This document shows, piece by piece, positions 42,999 to 54,160 of a stretch of 64,000 bases of DNA; position 1 is the first letter of the stretch, and each line of letters starts with the position of its first letter. The notes under the pieces are model-generated. The model did not search any database, was not told the origin of the DNA, and saw only the letters and a list, made by a program, of their open reading frames with translations. Origin of the DNA: Tipula vernalis (Eukaryota > Arthropoda > Insecta > Diptera > Tipulidae); contig OY282560.1 of assembly GCA_958295665.1 (NCBI GenBank), positions 270,669,315 through 270,733,314 of the forward strand, in the 5' to 3' direction. The position numbers were made by a program, and so were the translations under genes.

Positions 42999-44480
42999 AT
43001 GACGCGGAATCAGTCAGTAGACTCAATTGATTATTTTAAACAGCTTGTTAATAAACCTGATTTATCATTGAAAGATATTCTTTCGTCAATGATACTTACT
43101 CACGAAAGCATTGATAAAAAAATGGTTCCACAACAAATGAAAACATTGATTTTCTGCTGGATGAAAATGCCAAAACAACGAAGTAGCATACTTCAAGCAA
43201 AAACAGTTCTAAAGCGATATTATCACAAGTGGTATGCCCCATAATGCAGATGCCGATACCACCGTGGCCAATTTAGAAAAGCCGACTAAAACTGGAGTGC
43301 AGAATGTTGAATTTTTTTATAAAAAAATACTACCCCATAAAACAGATGGACATCAACAACAAATTTCGCAAATATTTGCTCGTTTTTGAACCGATATTCG
43401 TAAATTAATTGTTACCTGCAAGAAAAATCTTCATTGGGGACAGATTAATCAGTTACTTTGCAAAGCCTCATTCTGAATTTGGATGATCAAAATGATTCAA
43501 AATGAATTTGGATGATGTCATCTGTTTGGATAATCATACCTCAATCGATTATGAAACGGGTTTCAGTACTGGCAATGACAATGATTCAATTAATTTTATT
43601 TATGTGAATGCAAATAGTATACATAGCAGTAAACAGAAACTTGGCTTTATGGGAATGAAAATAGATTTTATGAAATTCCGGGATATACTAGTTTTCATTC
43701 TAATATACCAGAAGTATGTAGCATTGGTAGAGGTGGAGGTGTATGTCTCTATATTAAGGATTGTTTATCGGAAAGTATGGTGAACAAACTACACATATGT
43801 AGATGGAATACAATTGATCTCGGTCAAGATAATCGAAGCTAAATTTAATGTGGTGTGTTTTTATCGACCACAAAAAGTTACCAATTCTTCCTTATTAGAG
43901 TTTATGGACGCATTTGCCTGCATTTTAAATATTTTGGATACCACTGAAAGGTATGTCAAGTTGTATACAGAAATAGTACACTCATGTGGTTTGTGGGAGT
44001 TCCGCAGGGATCAATACTTGAACCTCTACTGTTCAACATATTTATTAATGACCTTACTGAACTAAACTTATCTGGTGAAACTCAGTTAGATGCTGATGAT
44101 GACAAAATTCAAGAATGGTTTGATGCAAACTTACTATCATTAAATGTTAAAAGAACTAAATGTAGCACTCGTATAAATTTCCAAATATTAGATAGTGACA
44201 ATATATGTATGTGGAAGGAGTGGAAAAATTTTGTTATCTAGGTCTCTTAATAGACCATAAACTAAAGTAGGATAAACATATAGACCAAATTAAGAATTCT
44301 ATTATTCCACATATATTTACATTAAAAAAATTGACCCACATTATTCCTAATAAACCGCTGACTACGATTTATAATTCTTTTATTCTTTCCCTTCTTACAT
44401 ATCTTAACCCAACTTGGAGCGGAAGTGCAGACTATAAAATCAGGCAACTACCCAATATGCAAAGTTGTCGCAAGTGTGAC
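42999..44480 (+). pseudogene. CR1-like non-LTR retrotransposon, internally deleted
   Basis: The 5' part 42999-43250 is a possible ORF1 remnant. The endonuclease start reads NFIYVNANSIHSSKQKLGFM (about 43588-43650), then FRDILVFIL, GGGVCLYIKDCLS-like residues near 43735 and IIEAKFNVVCFYRPQKVTN (about 43830-43885). The frame then jumps at about 43975 to late RT: GVPQGSILEPLLFNIFINDL (about 43990-44050), a decayed LDADDD in place of YADD (about 44092), EWFDANLLSLNVKRTKC (about 44134-44163) and the C-terminal HIIPNKPLTTIYNSFI-type segment. So the end of the endonuclease and RT motifs 1-4 are deleted. No RNase H. Stops and frame changes throughout. Confidence 0.7.
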
Positions 44481-44680
44481 AAAAGAGGTATAATTCCGCA
44501 CTAATTTCCGTAATACAAAATTTCTAAAAACAAATACATTCAAACATTGAGTATATAATTAATTCCACGTTATATTTTGTATCCCTTTCGGTCTTTATTT
44601 TTTTTTTGTTTTTATTATTTTCTCCCTCGCGTTTGTTACGAAATATTGCGATTGCTCGATTTTTTTTCAAGATCATTATA

Positions 44681-45091
44681 GTTTGGTCAGTGTTGTGTAA
44701 TCGTGGTTCTAATTTTATTTGGTGTTAATTTTTTTATAATTACAGTTTTCTTATTTAATTGGTTATTTCTTATTTATTTAATTAATTTTTAATTAACTTA
44801 TTTAATTTCTTATTTAAAATTGCATTATGTAAAAATTAACAAGAAAATATAAAGGTAAAATTAAATATAAAGATGGCGTCAAAAATTTCACACGGAATTC
44901 ACACGTGTATATTCTTATATGTAATTTCAATGGAGTTAAAGGGGATTTCCATAGCAGTTTGGTCAGTGTTGTTGTAATCGTGGTTCTAATTTTATTTGGT
45001 GTTGATTTTTTTATAATTAGTTTTCTTATTTAATTGGTTATTTCTTATTTATTTAATTAATTTTTAATTAACTTATTTAATTTCTTATTTA
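44681..45091 (+). repeat. Direct duplication (44681-44816 and 44957-45091) upstream of the TNP-like gene
   Basis: Both copies run from GTTTGGTCAGTGTTG through GTAATCGTGGTTCTAATTTT to TTAACTTATTTAATTTCTTA. They are about 135 bp each, 276 bp apart and differ at few positions. The second copy ends 40 bp before the first ATG of the transposase-like gene. The region between them has CACACGGAATTCACACGTGT. Confidence 0.88.
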
Positions 45092-45132
45092 CATAATATA
45101 TTTGTTGTTGTTACATTTGTTAGAATATCGAC

Positions 45133-46983
45133 ATGTCGAAACGACATTTTTATCGAAAGAATAAAAATGAAATGGATCTTTTATTTTCATTTGGCCAATC
45201 TATCGAAATGGACAGTAGTCAATCTCAGCCAAAATCTGATGGTAATAAAACTCAACCAGCTATAGTTGAACTAATCCCCAATTTATTTGACGAAGAAAAT
45301 GTTGATTCCTTAAGTGAAGATAATTTTACCGACTCGAGTGAAAATGATTTTAATGAAAGCGCAGAATCGTCACTAAATTTAGAAAACAATCTGGCTGATT
45401 GGTGTATAAAATACTGCCCTACAAACGAAGCGGCAAATTCGTTATTAATGATTTTAAGGGAATATCACCCAACTCTACCGAAAGACGTGTACGCACTTTG
45501 AAGCATACACCAAAATGCACAAACGTATTGCCAATGGGAAGTGGTTCATACGTCCATTTCGGTCTTAAACCAGGTGTGGAGAAATTATTGGAAAATAACC
45601 CAAAAAAATCCTGAAATATTAAATATTGATATTGGCATTGACGGCCTTCCATTGGCGAAAAGTTCAAATAGCCAATTATGGCCAATTCTAGGCAATATAA
45701 ATGGAACTAAAGATGTTTTTGTGGTAGGGGCATACCATGGTTACAAAAAACCATTTTGTGTCAATACATATATTTAGAAAAATTCGTTGAAGAATTTAAA
45801 ATTATTCAAAAAGATGGCTTTTTCTTCAACAATAAATCATACATTATTAAAATTCGTGCTATAATATGTGATGCACCAGCAAAAGCAATGGTACTGAGCG
45901 TAAAAAATCATTCGGGATATTATGGATGCACCAAATGTAAAGTAAAAGGTGCTTACATTCAAAATCGTGTAGTATTTTTGGATATGAATGCACCATTAAG
46001 AACCAATGAAGGATTCCGCACTAGAGAACAACCGGAACACCACCTGAAAAGGTCAGAAATAAGCCTGGAAAAAATAAATCTAAATTGTGTAACACAAGTT
46101 CCGGTGGATTACATGCATTACGTATTACTTGGAGTTATGCGCCAATCATTAAAATATTGGATTCACAACAAAAATCAACCATATTCTTTCAACAAATTGC
46201 AAATGCAACTCATCAACAAAGGTTACAGCAAGTAAAATATGGGATTATGTCAGAATTTATAAGAAAACCGCGCCAATTATGCGAAGTTGAAAGATGGAAA
46301 GCTACTGAATTCAGACTTTTCTTATTATACACTGGTGCTTTTATATTAAAAAATATTCTACCTGATATATATTATGAAAATTTTTTATTACTAGTATGTG
46401 CAATTAGAATTCTGTGCGATCATAAAGAATGTATGAAAAATAATCAATGTGCTGAAAACTTGCTACATAAATATGTAAAGAATTTTTCTGAATTATATGG
46501 TACTAGTTCCGTGGATACGATGTTCACAATTTAAATCATTTGGCCGCAGATGTTAAAACTTTTGGGAGCCTGGACAGTTACAGTGCATTTAAATTTGAGA
46601 ATGCTATGCAACATCTGAAAAAATAAAAAATAAAAAAACATTCTCAATCCCTTCAGCAGCTAAGTAACAGAATTGAGGAGTCAAGTAACATGAAAAAAAA
46701 AACTGTTTCCGATGTAATACTACCATTTGTTGAGTTAAATTACAATAAGGGTGAACATTTTTACAGAGATATGAATTATAATAATCTAAAATACTCAATA
46801 CTATCTCCAAATAATTATTGCATTATAAACGACAAAATTTTTAAAATAATTCAAATAATAAAAAGAAATGATCTTGAAGTTGTTATCAGAGGGCACAGCG
46901 TAATTAATATTCAGCCGTTCTTTAAAACACCATTATTATCAACCCACTTAAAAATATTTTCCTGTTCCAAAGAAGAGCTCGAT
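45133..46983 (+). pseudogene. TNP-like transposase gene, about five frameshifts
   Basis: ATG at 45133 (MSKRHFYRKNKNE) opens an acidic, Ser/Asn-rich N-terminus. The frame changes near 45490, 45600, 45765, 46225 and 46515. Conserved-looking parts: KCTNVLPMGSGSYVHFGL, NIDIGIDGLPLAKSS (about 45625), QLWPILGNINGT, IICDAPAKAMVLSVKNHSGY (about 45856), a C-x2-C knuckle YGCTKCKVKG, VPVDYMHYVLLGVMR (about 46108), EFIRKPRQLCEVERWKATEF (about 46252) and the late FKFENAMQHLKK. The Asp residues in IGIDG and ICDAP are candidate catalytic residues. Such proteins are frequent in insect and cnidarian genomes as TNP/CACTA-like or unnamed transposases. By homology it would be the recombinase, and the gene is now dead. 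Confidence 0.6.
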
Positions 46984-47192
46984 TAAAAATTAGAAGAATT
47001 CAATATTTGTTTAATAAAATCAAAGATAATAAAATTAGAAACTAACGAAATCTGTCTTTATTCCATCTTATTATAGAGAAATTATAATTTTTTAAACAAC
47101 ATGGCAACAGACTAGATTCCGTTCAATTCAACTGGTAAAATGTAATAACATTTTTTGATTTTAGAACGATATATTAATTCAGAGTTATTTTT

Positions 47193-48150
47193 TTTAACTT
47201 TTATTTAGAATTGGATTCGAGTCCTGCATGGACCAACGAACAAATGGGGTTCCAAAACTTTCTTCTAACAAAAAAAATAGTTCCTAAGACATCTACCCAA
47301 ATTATTTTGGAAAATACTCTAAACGAAGATTTAACAAACGATCAAACGTGTAAGTGAACTACTACTCCGTAGAAGTTTAGGTTTTTTAATTCGAGTATAT
47401 ATGTATATTAATGTTGTTTTTAAAAGAAGTATTACAAAAAATTGAATCGTTGGAACGACGCCAGATGAAAATCGGAAACATTGTCGAGTGCAACCAAAGA
47501 AACATTCGGACCATGATAAGAGAATTAGTTTTAATAAAAACATCATTAAGGAAAAACGTAAACAAAAACGAGGAAACGATACAAAATATAAAACTACCAA
47601 CAACAACCGTAATTGACTTTAAGGATTTACAAGCAAAAAGCAAAAATGACCCGTCAATTGAAAAGTATTTGTTTAGTATTATTTATTGATCCCGAGCTTA
47701 TAGTTGATATTTTATAGTTGATATTGGTCCTAATTATTTGATTTATATTCTTTATTCTGTAGGATAAAACATTTATGAATCAAAGAATTAATGATTTGTC
47801 CAAATTTATTAAAATAAGTATGGCAAAACTAATGACGGACGAGGTTGCAGCGAAATTTTCATGGCACGGCTTATAGGGGAATATCGCCGTAAAGGGGTAT
47901 TTTACTATGAAAATTTTAAAAGGTGTTTATAAATAATTTAAACAATCATTTTACTTGGTCTATTATATAATATAGTATTCTTTATTTTTTTTATAGACGC
48001 TGCAATAAAAAAATATGCAAACACGTGCGAGGAAGATGTGGTAGGATTAACGAAAAAATGGCTGCAATTGGCACGAGATCGCCTTCGTAAAAGTAGGCGA
48101 AAAGCAACCCCAACTAATATAAATACCACAACAATTAGTGATAAAGATTA
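47193..48150 (+). pseudogene. Spliced DUF4806-type gene next to the TNP-like transposase
   Basis: Four candidate exons on the plus strand. 47200-47348 begins after TTATTTAG (LDSSPAWTNEQMGFQNFL) and ends at GTAAGT (47349). 47428-47685 (VLQKIESLERRQMKIGN... KNDPSIEKYL) is coiled-coil-like. About 47764-47920 (FMNQRINDLSKFIKISMAKL, AAKFSWHG, VFYYENFKR) is next. 47996-48150 follows TTTTATAG (DAAIKKYANTCEEDVVGLTK, KWLQLARDRLRKSRRK). A small-residue-rich middle with FSWHG and a C-terminal W-LQ-ARDR block is the layout of proteins annotated DUF4806. A stop (GL*GN) lies near 47873. These often stand beside transposase genes; the link is an inference. Confidence 0.5.
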
Positions 48151-48936
48151 GGATTTTTTTTTAAGTGTTTTTTTATGGTTTTCAATGAACTTTTAAATTA
48201 TTTTTTTCCTTTTTTGAATTTTGATTAATCAATAATAATATTATTATTTTTTTTTAGTTTTAAGTTAGATTTAAAAAAAAATTTAATTCAAACTGAATTA
48301 TGATATGGAAATATTTTTATTTTAGTTTATTTAGTTTAAGTTCATATTAAGTTAAAAACAAATTTCTTAATAAATATTTCATATTGAAGCAAAATGTTAC
48401 TTAATTTACGAAATTATTGGAAATGTTCGTAAGTATTACTAATCTGCCCGCAAATTCTGGATAAATTTACTTGGAAAAGTATTTGAATCTAGCTAAGAAA
48501 ACCACTTTTATTCCGTTGGAAATCAATATTAAAAATTATTCAAAATTAGTATGGAGAATTAGCCGGAAATGAGTTCTCAATTACAATTGAAATAGCATAG
48601 AAAATTTAGTTAAATAGCCTAAGAAAATTGATTATTTTAATAAGGAAAGTGCATAAAATTTATTTGGAAAAGAGTATAAAAAAAATACAAATTTCGTACG
48701 GAAACCCACACATTTTCCAACTTTACATTTTTCTCTCTCTCTCTTCTATATTTACCAACAAATCCAAAGAACACCGGAATTTTTGTGACATCTTTCTTTG
48801 GCTAGTCGTACGATTTTCCGCATACATTTCATGTTTCTTTCCATAGAAACATTATGTTTTTCGAACGAGAATTCACACGGAAAGGCGAGTGAATTGTTTA
48901 TTGGGTAATTATTCTTCAAAAAAGAGCGCTCAACTA
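48151..48936. other. AT-rich, no gene
   Basis: Likely 3' UTR of the preceding gene and spacer. CT-rich run at 48732-48745. A minus-strand frame at 48752-48949 runs into the Tc1 end and looks like chance. Confidence 0.35.
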
Positions 48937-49191
48937 CAGCCTTGGCCAAAATTATAAAGCACCCCTCCCAAATTGCAGTATCTACAAAACGAATTAAGAC
49001 AAAAATTAAAACTCAATATTTTTAGGAAATACTTTTTATATTTTATTAATTTTAGTATTTTGAAGGTCCTCCTTTGGTTATGATGACAGCCAGGACTCTT
49101 TTATTCATCGACCGTACTAATTTTTCGCAGGTATTTCTCGATATATTTTTCCATTCCTCTGTCAGCGCACGTTTGAGGTCTTCCTTTGAAG

Positions 49192-50203
49192 TCATACTGC
49201 GATCCTTGATTTTTTTTTTAAAATTGACCACAAATTTTCAATGGGATTTAGGTCTGGTGACTGGGCGGGCCAGTCCATGACTCGAATTTGTTTTTTTCGA
49301 AACCAACTCCTCGTAACGCGGGAAGTATGGCAGGGGGCATTATCCTGTTGATAAATTATCGAAGAACTATCCGTTTCCCCAAAGATTTGCCGAATTGAGG
49401 CATTCAATGCAGCCTCGAGGACGGTAACATAGTTGGTACTGTTCGTTGGACCCTCACAAAACAACAGTTTTCCCACCCCTGATGATGCCATACAACCCCA
49501 CACCATCAGTTTACCCCCTCCATGCTTTACGGTAGGCACTATACAATCAGGATTGTATGCTTCCCCGACTCTTCTTCTTACGATGGTTGCGCCAGGAGTT
49601 CCAAAAATCTATAAGAATTCCATCAAATTTACCATAAATTTCTCTATTAATTCTTTTAAAATACATAGCACAATTTTTTATTTTTTTTTGACTAATTATT
49701 TTTTAATATTTATTTTTTATATTTACCTCAAAAGTAGATTCATCTGAGGAAACAACTCTCGCCCAATCCACGTCATTCCAATGTTTGTGTTCTCGAGCCC
49801 ATCTCAAGCGACTTTTTAAGTTGGTAAGTGAGAGCAAAGGTTTTTTTCTTGCTTTACAACCTTTCAATCCAGCTTGCAGGAGCCTTTTTCTAACTGTCCG
49901 TGCCGAAATGTGAACTTCTTGTTCTGTTAAATGCTCTGCAGCTATCTCAGCAGATGTTTTTCTTCGGTTTTTGAGAGATTTTCGCACAATTTGTCGATCG
50001 TCTCTTACCGAAGTGATACGATTTCTGCCTGAGCGTAGTTTATAGGCATAGTCCCCGGTCTCTTAAACCCTTTTCAATGTAGATTGAACTGCTCCACGAG
50101 AGCATTTTAATTTTTGGGATATTTTAATTTGGCTTACACCCTGGGAATCCAACAACACAATTTGTGCCCTTATTCCTTCACTGAGTTGGCACGCTTTAGG
50201 CAT
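49192..50203 (-). pseudogene. Tc1-like DD34E transposase, two exons, one premature stop
   Basis: Exon 1 50203-49727 (159 codons) starts MPKACQLSEGIRAQIV, has the helix-turn-helix VSQIKISQKLKCSRGAVQST, a TAA at codon 47 (50063-50065, in KRV*ETGDYAYK), a second DNA-binding part (ARTVRKRLLQAGLKGCKAR) and the first catalytic Asp in VVSSDESTFE. Exon 2 49608-49192 (139 codons with stop) opens IFGTPGATIVRRRVGEAYNP and has VPTVKHGGGKLMVWGCMASS, the second Asp in IYQQDNAPCHTSR and Glu in NPIENLW with 34 residues between. Joining gives about 297 residues, near the family's usual size. Only the TAA breaks it; a Lys codon is the likely original. Confidence 0.9.
49609..49726 (-). other. 118-nt spliceosomal intron in the Tc1-like transposase
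   Basis: Minus strand: exon ...TTTGAG, then GTAAATATAAA at the donor, a T/A-rich body, and TTCTTATAG at the acceptor, then ATTTTTGGAACT. Phase 0. Removing it joins DESTFE to IFGTPGATIV, where Tc1 proteins have continuous sequence. Read unspliced, it brings stops at once. Confidence 0.85.
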
Positions 50204-50900
50204 AATTATCACAAACACACTTTTTTTCTCAAAAAACTTACGAAAACTCTTTTTGATTTAAAACACTTTATGTGAAGACTGCACACGATCAAATACAAAA
50301 CTAAAATAAAAAAATTTTACGACGCTACAACTTCTTGTTAAGAACCTAAAACAAAACAAAAATTGGTGATTTTCAATAATTAAGGGTCGCATTCGGTGGG
50401 ATGACTCGTTCGTTAACACCCATTGTTTAGAAAGACATAATATTAATATATAATGCTAATAGATAGGGGTGCTTTATATTTTTGGCCATTGCTGTATATA
50501 CAAAAACTTCCTTCGCGTTATTCGACCAATTTACTATTCCGAAATCATCCTGTATATCTATTGTTATATCAAATAAATGGAATTGAATTAACTTTAGGAA
50601 TATAGTATATAAAATTATTCATAATAAAATAAAACACTCTTTTACGATGAACAGAATTGCGGATAGACGTATACAAATGCCACGAATGAACGAATCAGTA
50701 AGAATCCTTACAGAATTTGACGAAATTATTTCCTTACAGAATATTTGACAAATTGGCTATCGAATCTGTAACAATTGACAAATACAGTATTAAAATTGTA
50801 ATGTGAATATCAAAATTTATTATTTTTGACAAAGACATTCATTTTTGAAGTGACAGCATAACTGAACGAAAAGTTCTTAAAGATTTGCTGGTCAGTAACA

Positions 50901-51158
50901 TCGCGACCTCAGAACAACAAGGTTCTATCTGACATTTCAATTTTCTGGAAGTAACATTCGATTTTCGTATTTTTCGTGGTCGTAGAATTAAAAAATGTCT
51001 TTGTAATTTAATTTAATCTAGAGATTATGTTCTAAACTAAAAGATTCCATGAATTTACAATGACATTTACGAATTTAAAACGCAAAAAATGCGAAATTCG
51101 ATACCAACTTCAAAAAAATTAAAATGTCAGATAGAACCTTGTTATTCTAAAGTTGCGA
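50901..51158. mobile_element. 258-bp MITE with ~37-bp inverted ends
   Basis: TCGCGACCTCAGAACAACAA (50901) with GGTTCTATCTGACATTT matches the inverse of 51122-51158 except at about five positions. Flanks AACA and CATGT show no clear duplication. Interior AT-rich, no frame. Confidence 0.82.
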
Positions 51159-51214
51159 CATGTACTTTCTGTGTATCGAGTTCTTACTTAAAGTTGTTAC
51201 TGACTAGCTGGTTC

Positions 51215-51350
51215 CCCCATGAGTAGAGGTTTTAAATTAAAATTTTTCATCGCACACTTTTGTTAACACACTCTGTATTTTTTATTTACAATTTTTAAGT
51301 TATATTTATAGCACGAGTTACCTTTATACTGTCAAAATTTTTAATTTATT
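51215..51350 (-). repeat. Partner of inverted-repeat block 41830-41965
   Basis: Inverse match; contains AATTTTTCATCGCACACTTT and ACTCTGTATTTTTTATTTAC. Homology stops at about 51352 beside CTTTAACACGTTCGCGCACA. Confidence 0.8.
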
Positions 51351-51352
51351 GT

Positions 51353-52829
51353 TCTTTAACACGTTCGCGCACATGACGGCAATAGTCGTCAAAAAGGCGT
51401 TTTTCAAATTTATCATAACGGCTATTACCGTCATTTAAAAACATTCAATTTATGATATGACGGCAATAGCAGTCAGCATTGCAATGAATTGCTGCATAAA
51501 CTACAAATATATGTCCCAACAAAAATGTTTGATGGTAGCCGCATGCCAAAAGACTTCAGGTTTTTCGACACGCAGTCTACACTAAAAAGATAAAATTTTT
51601 CCATCTCTGTTGTGTTATATTCTAAAAAGTTACTAAATGTTGTTGTTGTTGTTGTACGAGTATTATTTTTGGTAACTTTTTTAAAATATAACACAAGAGA
51701 TTAAACGAATTTTACTTTGACAGGTCCATCAAAGCATAATACCGTACAGTATTTTCATTTCGATGAGCAAAGAAGAATTAGGGAATGGTTCGCGAACTAA
51801 ACTTCCTATAGCCATAGTGTCTTAGAATAATTGATTGTACATTTTGTTAAATGAAAATAAAATTTTACTGGCGGCGTTTCTCCCCTATTATTCCATTTTC
51901 GTATGACCTGTGCCAAAATTAAATGAATGATAAAAAGTATATAAATTATTATGTACCTTCCTCGAGCTGAAACTACACATTGCTCTAAGCAACTTAAGAC
52001 TAAATTCCACGGCACTGATAATTGTAATTCACCGTCAAATTCCATGACCAGCAATTTTGACATTTCATGCCACAAAAGCGGGATTTATTTTCTCATTCCA
52101 CTGAACCGGAATGCGAAAATCTCGTTTAGAACCAAATCCCGTTCCACAAAATAATTCCACACAACCGGAATCTACCTACAGTAATGAAAGTCGCATTCGA
52201 CATTTTTCATCTTCGACCTTTAACAAGTAGACCCATTTATATATCTCAAGTATTCTCCATTCAGCATATGCAACGTTCAAAATTTATTTTCTGAAAATTT
52301 GTGCCATTTGTTCAGATCACAATTTTATGTGAGCAATGTGATAATTGGCCGATACAATTCTTTACTCAGTGCTTCAGTCTGAACGGGGCATCGCTGTGAA
52401 CCATTCGAGAATATAAACTAATAAAACGCAAGCAATATAAAATCAGAATTAACGTTAATCATCTTTTGTCACCTACCTCCTTGCCACTTAATATTTCATT
52501 TCCTAATGTCTCCCAGCCAGCGTCTTTCTTCTAAACGTACCCTACCCTAATGGCATGATATTATTTTAAAGGCGTCCCATAGTAATTTCTTATTAGAGTT
52601 TATATACGACCTTTAATACCAAGATATTTTTCAGAAATATTCGATTTTATTAACCCGCTGCCTACACTATGCAAATCCACTGATATTTTCTATCAGCAAT
52701 TTTATGTTTGTATATGTTTTTTTTTTTTCAATGTATTGACAAATATCTATCCAAAAAATATCGTAGCTGGGTATTTCTCTATCATAATAATATCTCCAAA
52801 TGTCAAACAAAATTGTTTCAAGTCAATTA
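51353..52829. other. Unassigned, with short TGACGGCAATAG repeats
   Basis: ATGACGGCAATAG(T/C) occurs at 51372 and 51458, with an inverse-like GGCTATTACCGTCAT at 51420. TTAACACGTTCGCGC at 51357 resembles the left end of a TTAA-flanked element but no right end was found. A minus-strand frame 51806-52075 (MWHEMSKLLVMEFDGELQLS) and AWETLGN-like residues on the minus strand near 52510 hint at a MADF/Myb-like remnant, not firmly. No other gene. Confidence 0.3.
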
Positions 52830-53060
52830 AAAACAATTTAATAAGCGGCACTCCTCAACAAGGATCTTAGTGGAACAAGCATTTGGCCTACTAAAAAGCC
52901 GGTTCCGGCGGCTTCAAAAATTTGGAAATATTAAGAAGCGATTAATAATATTATTAGTAATAAGTGCCTGTGGACTGCATAATTTATGCATCGATCATGA
53001 CGATGAAGTGGAACGCCACATAAACTCAACCAACAAGACAGAGAGAATTTGATCACACTG
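52830..53060 (+). pseudogene. PIF/Harbinger transposase C-terminal fragment
   Basis: Reads FNKRHSSTRILVEQAFGLLK, then SRFRRLQKFGNIKKRL and ISACGLHNLCIDHDDEVE, ending at a TGA near 53051. RxxVEQAFGxLKxRFRRL and the ACxLHNLCI block are the terminal motifs of Harbinger (DDE_Tnp_4) transposases, and the Glu of VEQAFG is the third catalytic residue. The first two Asp regions are absent. It converges on the Myb-like gene, as in Harbinger elements with two genes. Confidence 0.82.
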
Positions 53061-53164
53061 CTACAAGACAAGATGAATTATTGTCGGAGATGATTGAAGA
53101 AAATATAATAACAACACATTTACGTTGAATAAATTAAATTATTGAATTAAATAAATCATTTTCT

Positions 53165-53899
53165 TCAATTATTTCCCATGCTACGTCCAAATTTCCTTAT
53201 AAAACTAGCAATATTGTTGAACGAGTCCATCATTTTATCAAGCCTTTCAATTAACTCGTTGTGTTGTTTTGTTTTTATTCTTCTTTCTTTATTGCGGGAT
53301 ACCATGAGACGATCGATGTTCCTTCTTGCTCGTCGACGGCGTCGCGTTGGTCTAAGAGTCTCTTCTATTACGGGCTCAATATTCTCCTGCTCCTCAACAA
53401 GGACTTCAACATTGGAGATACTGCTCCGGCTGTGATTGAACGAGAAAGACTGGCTATGATTTGATTGTGCTGGTGATTCATCCAATACTTCAGTTGGATA
53501 CTTTTCTCCTTCTTCGCTCACATTTCTCACCCCATCGGCGGTGCACTCATATGGGTGTTTATACCCAAATTGAAAGCGTCTTTGGCAGCCTGGGCAGGTC
53601 TATCACCGAAAATGTTGTCAATTTTATCAAAATATTCAAATAAGTTAAGCGGTTCCCCAATTGTCCCCAATTTGTCCTGCGCGGCTTTATATAGCTTCAG
53701 CAAATTTCTCCATTTGGTTTTTATTTGGGCCAGCGAGCATAACTTTAATAACTTTTAATTAAAATACCTACAATACTTTTTAAATTTAAGTATTCTTTTA
53801 ATTTCAGCCAAAACTGACGTCCCCCTTTGGAAGGCTTCTTAAGTCTTTATACTCTCCGAAGGCTTCAATCAAAATTTTCGTGCTGTACCTTGTCCACAT
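53165..53899 (-). pseudogene. Harbinger partner protein, Myb/SANT-like
   Basis: Starts MWTRYSTKILIEAFGEYKDL at 53899 (minus strand) and reads to about 53808, where an intron or gap follows. It resumes near 53745 as QIKTKWRNLLKLYKAAQDKL, FEYFDKIDNIFGDRPAQAAK, then changes frame near 53550 to QFGYKHPYECTADGVRNVSE. The C-terminal part 53530-53165 is Ser-rich, then has a basic patch TRRRRRARRNIDRLMVSRNK and a helical end NELIERLDKMMDSFNN. W-x(n)-KW-x2-L-x2-LYK fits the Myb/SANT domain that helps Harbinger transposase enter the nucleus and bind DNA. The middle of the domain is missing. Confidence 0.6.
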
Positions 53900-54160
53900 T
53901 CTTAACGACTTAACGAAAATAAAAACACACACTAAAAAATAATCACACAGTAATTTTATTTCTATTTCTAATAAAAAATTATATTTTAACACTGCACATA
54001 AAAAATCAAAGTAACCAAAAATCTCAATTCAAATGTCATTTCTTTTGACAGCCAAAACCGAAAAAAACCCTGTTTTTTTTCGTGATAAATGAGTGCATTT
54101 AATGCTAAAAGTAATAAAAAATATCATGATATTTTTTATCATTTTTGCCCGATTGAACAC
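53900..54160 (-). other. Right end region of Harbinger element
   Basis: Upstream of the Myb-like start. The minus strand opens GGGCAAAAATGATAAAAAAT at about 54152, where similarity to the large left arm stops. That suggests the element's terminus inserted in the arm. ATATCATGATATTTTTTATC is a small palindrome here. The other terminus was not found. Confidence 0.45.

Larger units (their letters stand above)
48937..50494 (-). mobile_element. Tc1-like transposon with an intron in its transposase
   Basis: 1558 bp between TA pairs (48935-48936, 50495-50496). Inverted ends CAGCCTTGGCCAAAATTATAAAGC and its partner (inverse of 50461-50494, CAGCAATGGCCAAAAATATA) match over about 33 bp with several differences. 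The coding region is on the minus strand in two exons. Confidence 0.9.

Noticed and set aside
41830..54160. Polinton/Maverick hypothesis for the region between inverted arms
   Set aside because: No DNA polymerase B, packaging ATPase, capsid-like or retroviral-type integrase motifs are readable. The contents are ordinary transposons and a TNP-like gene.
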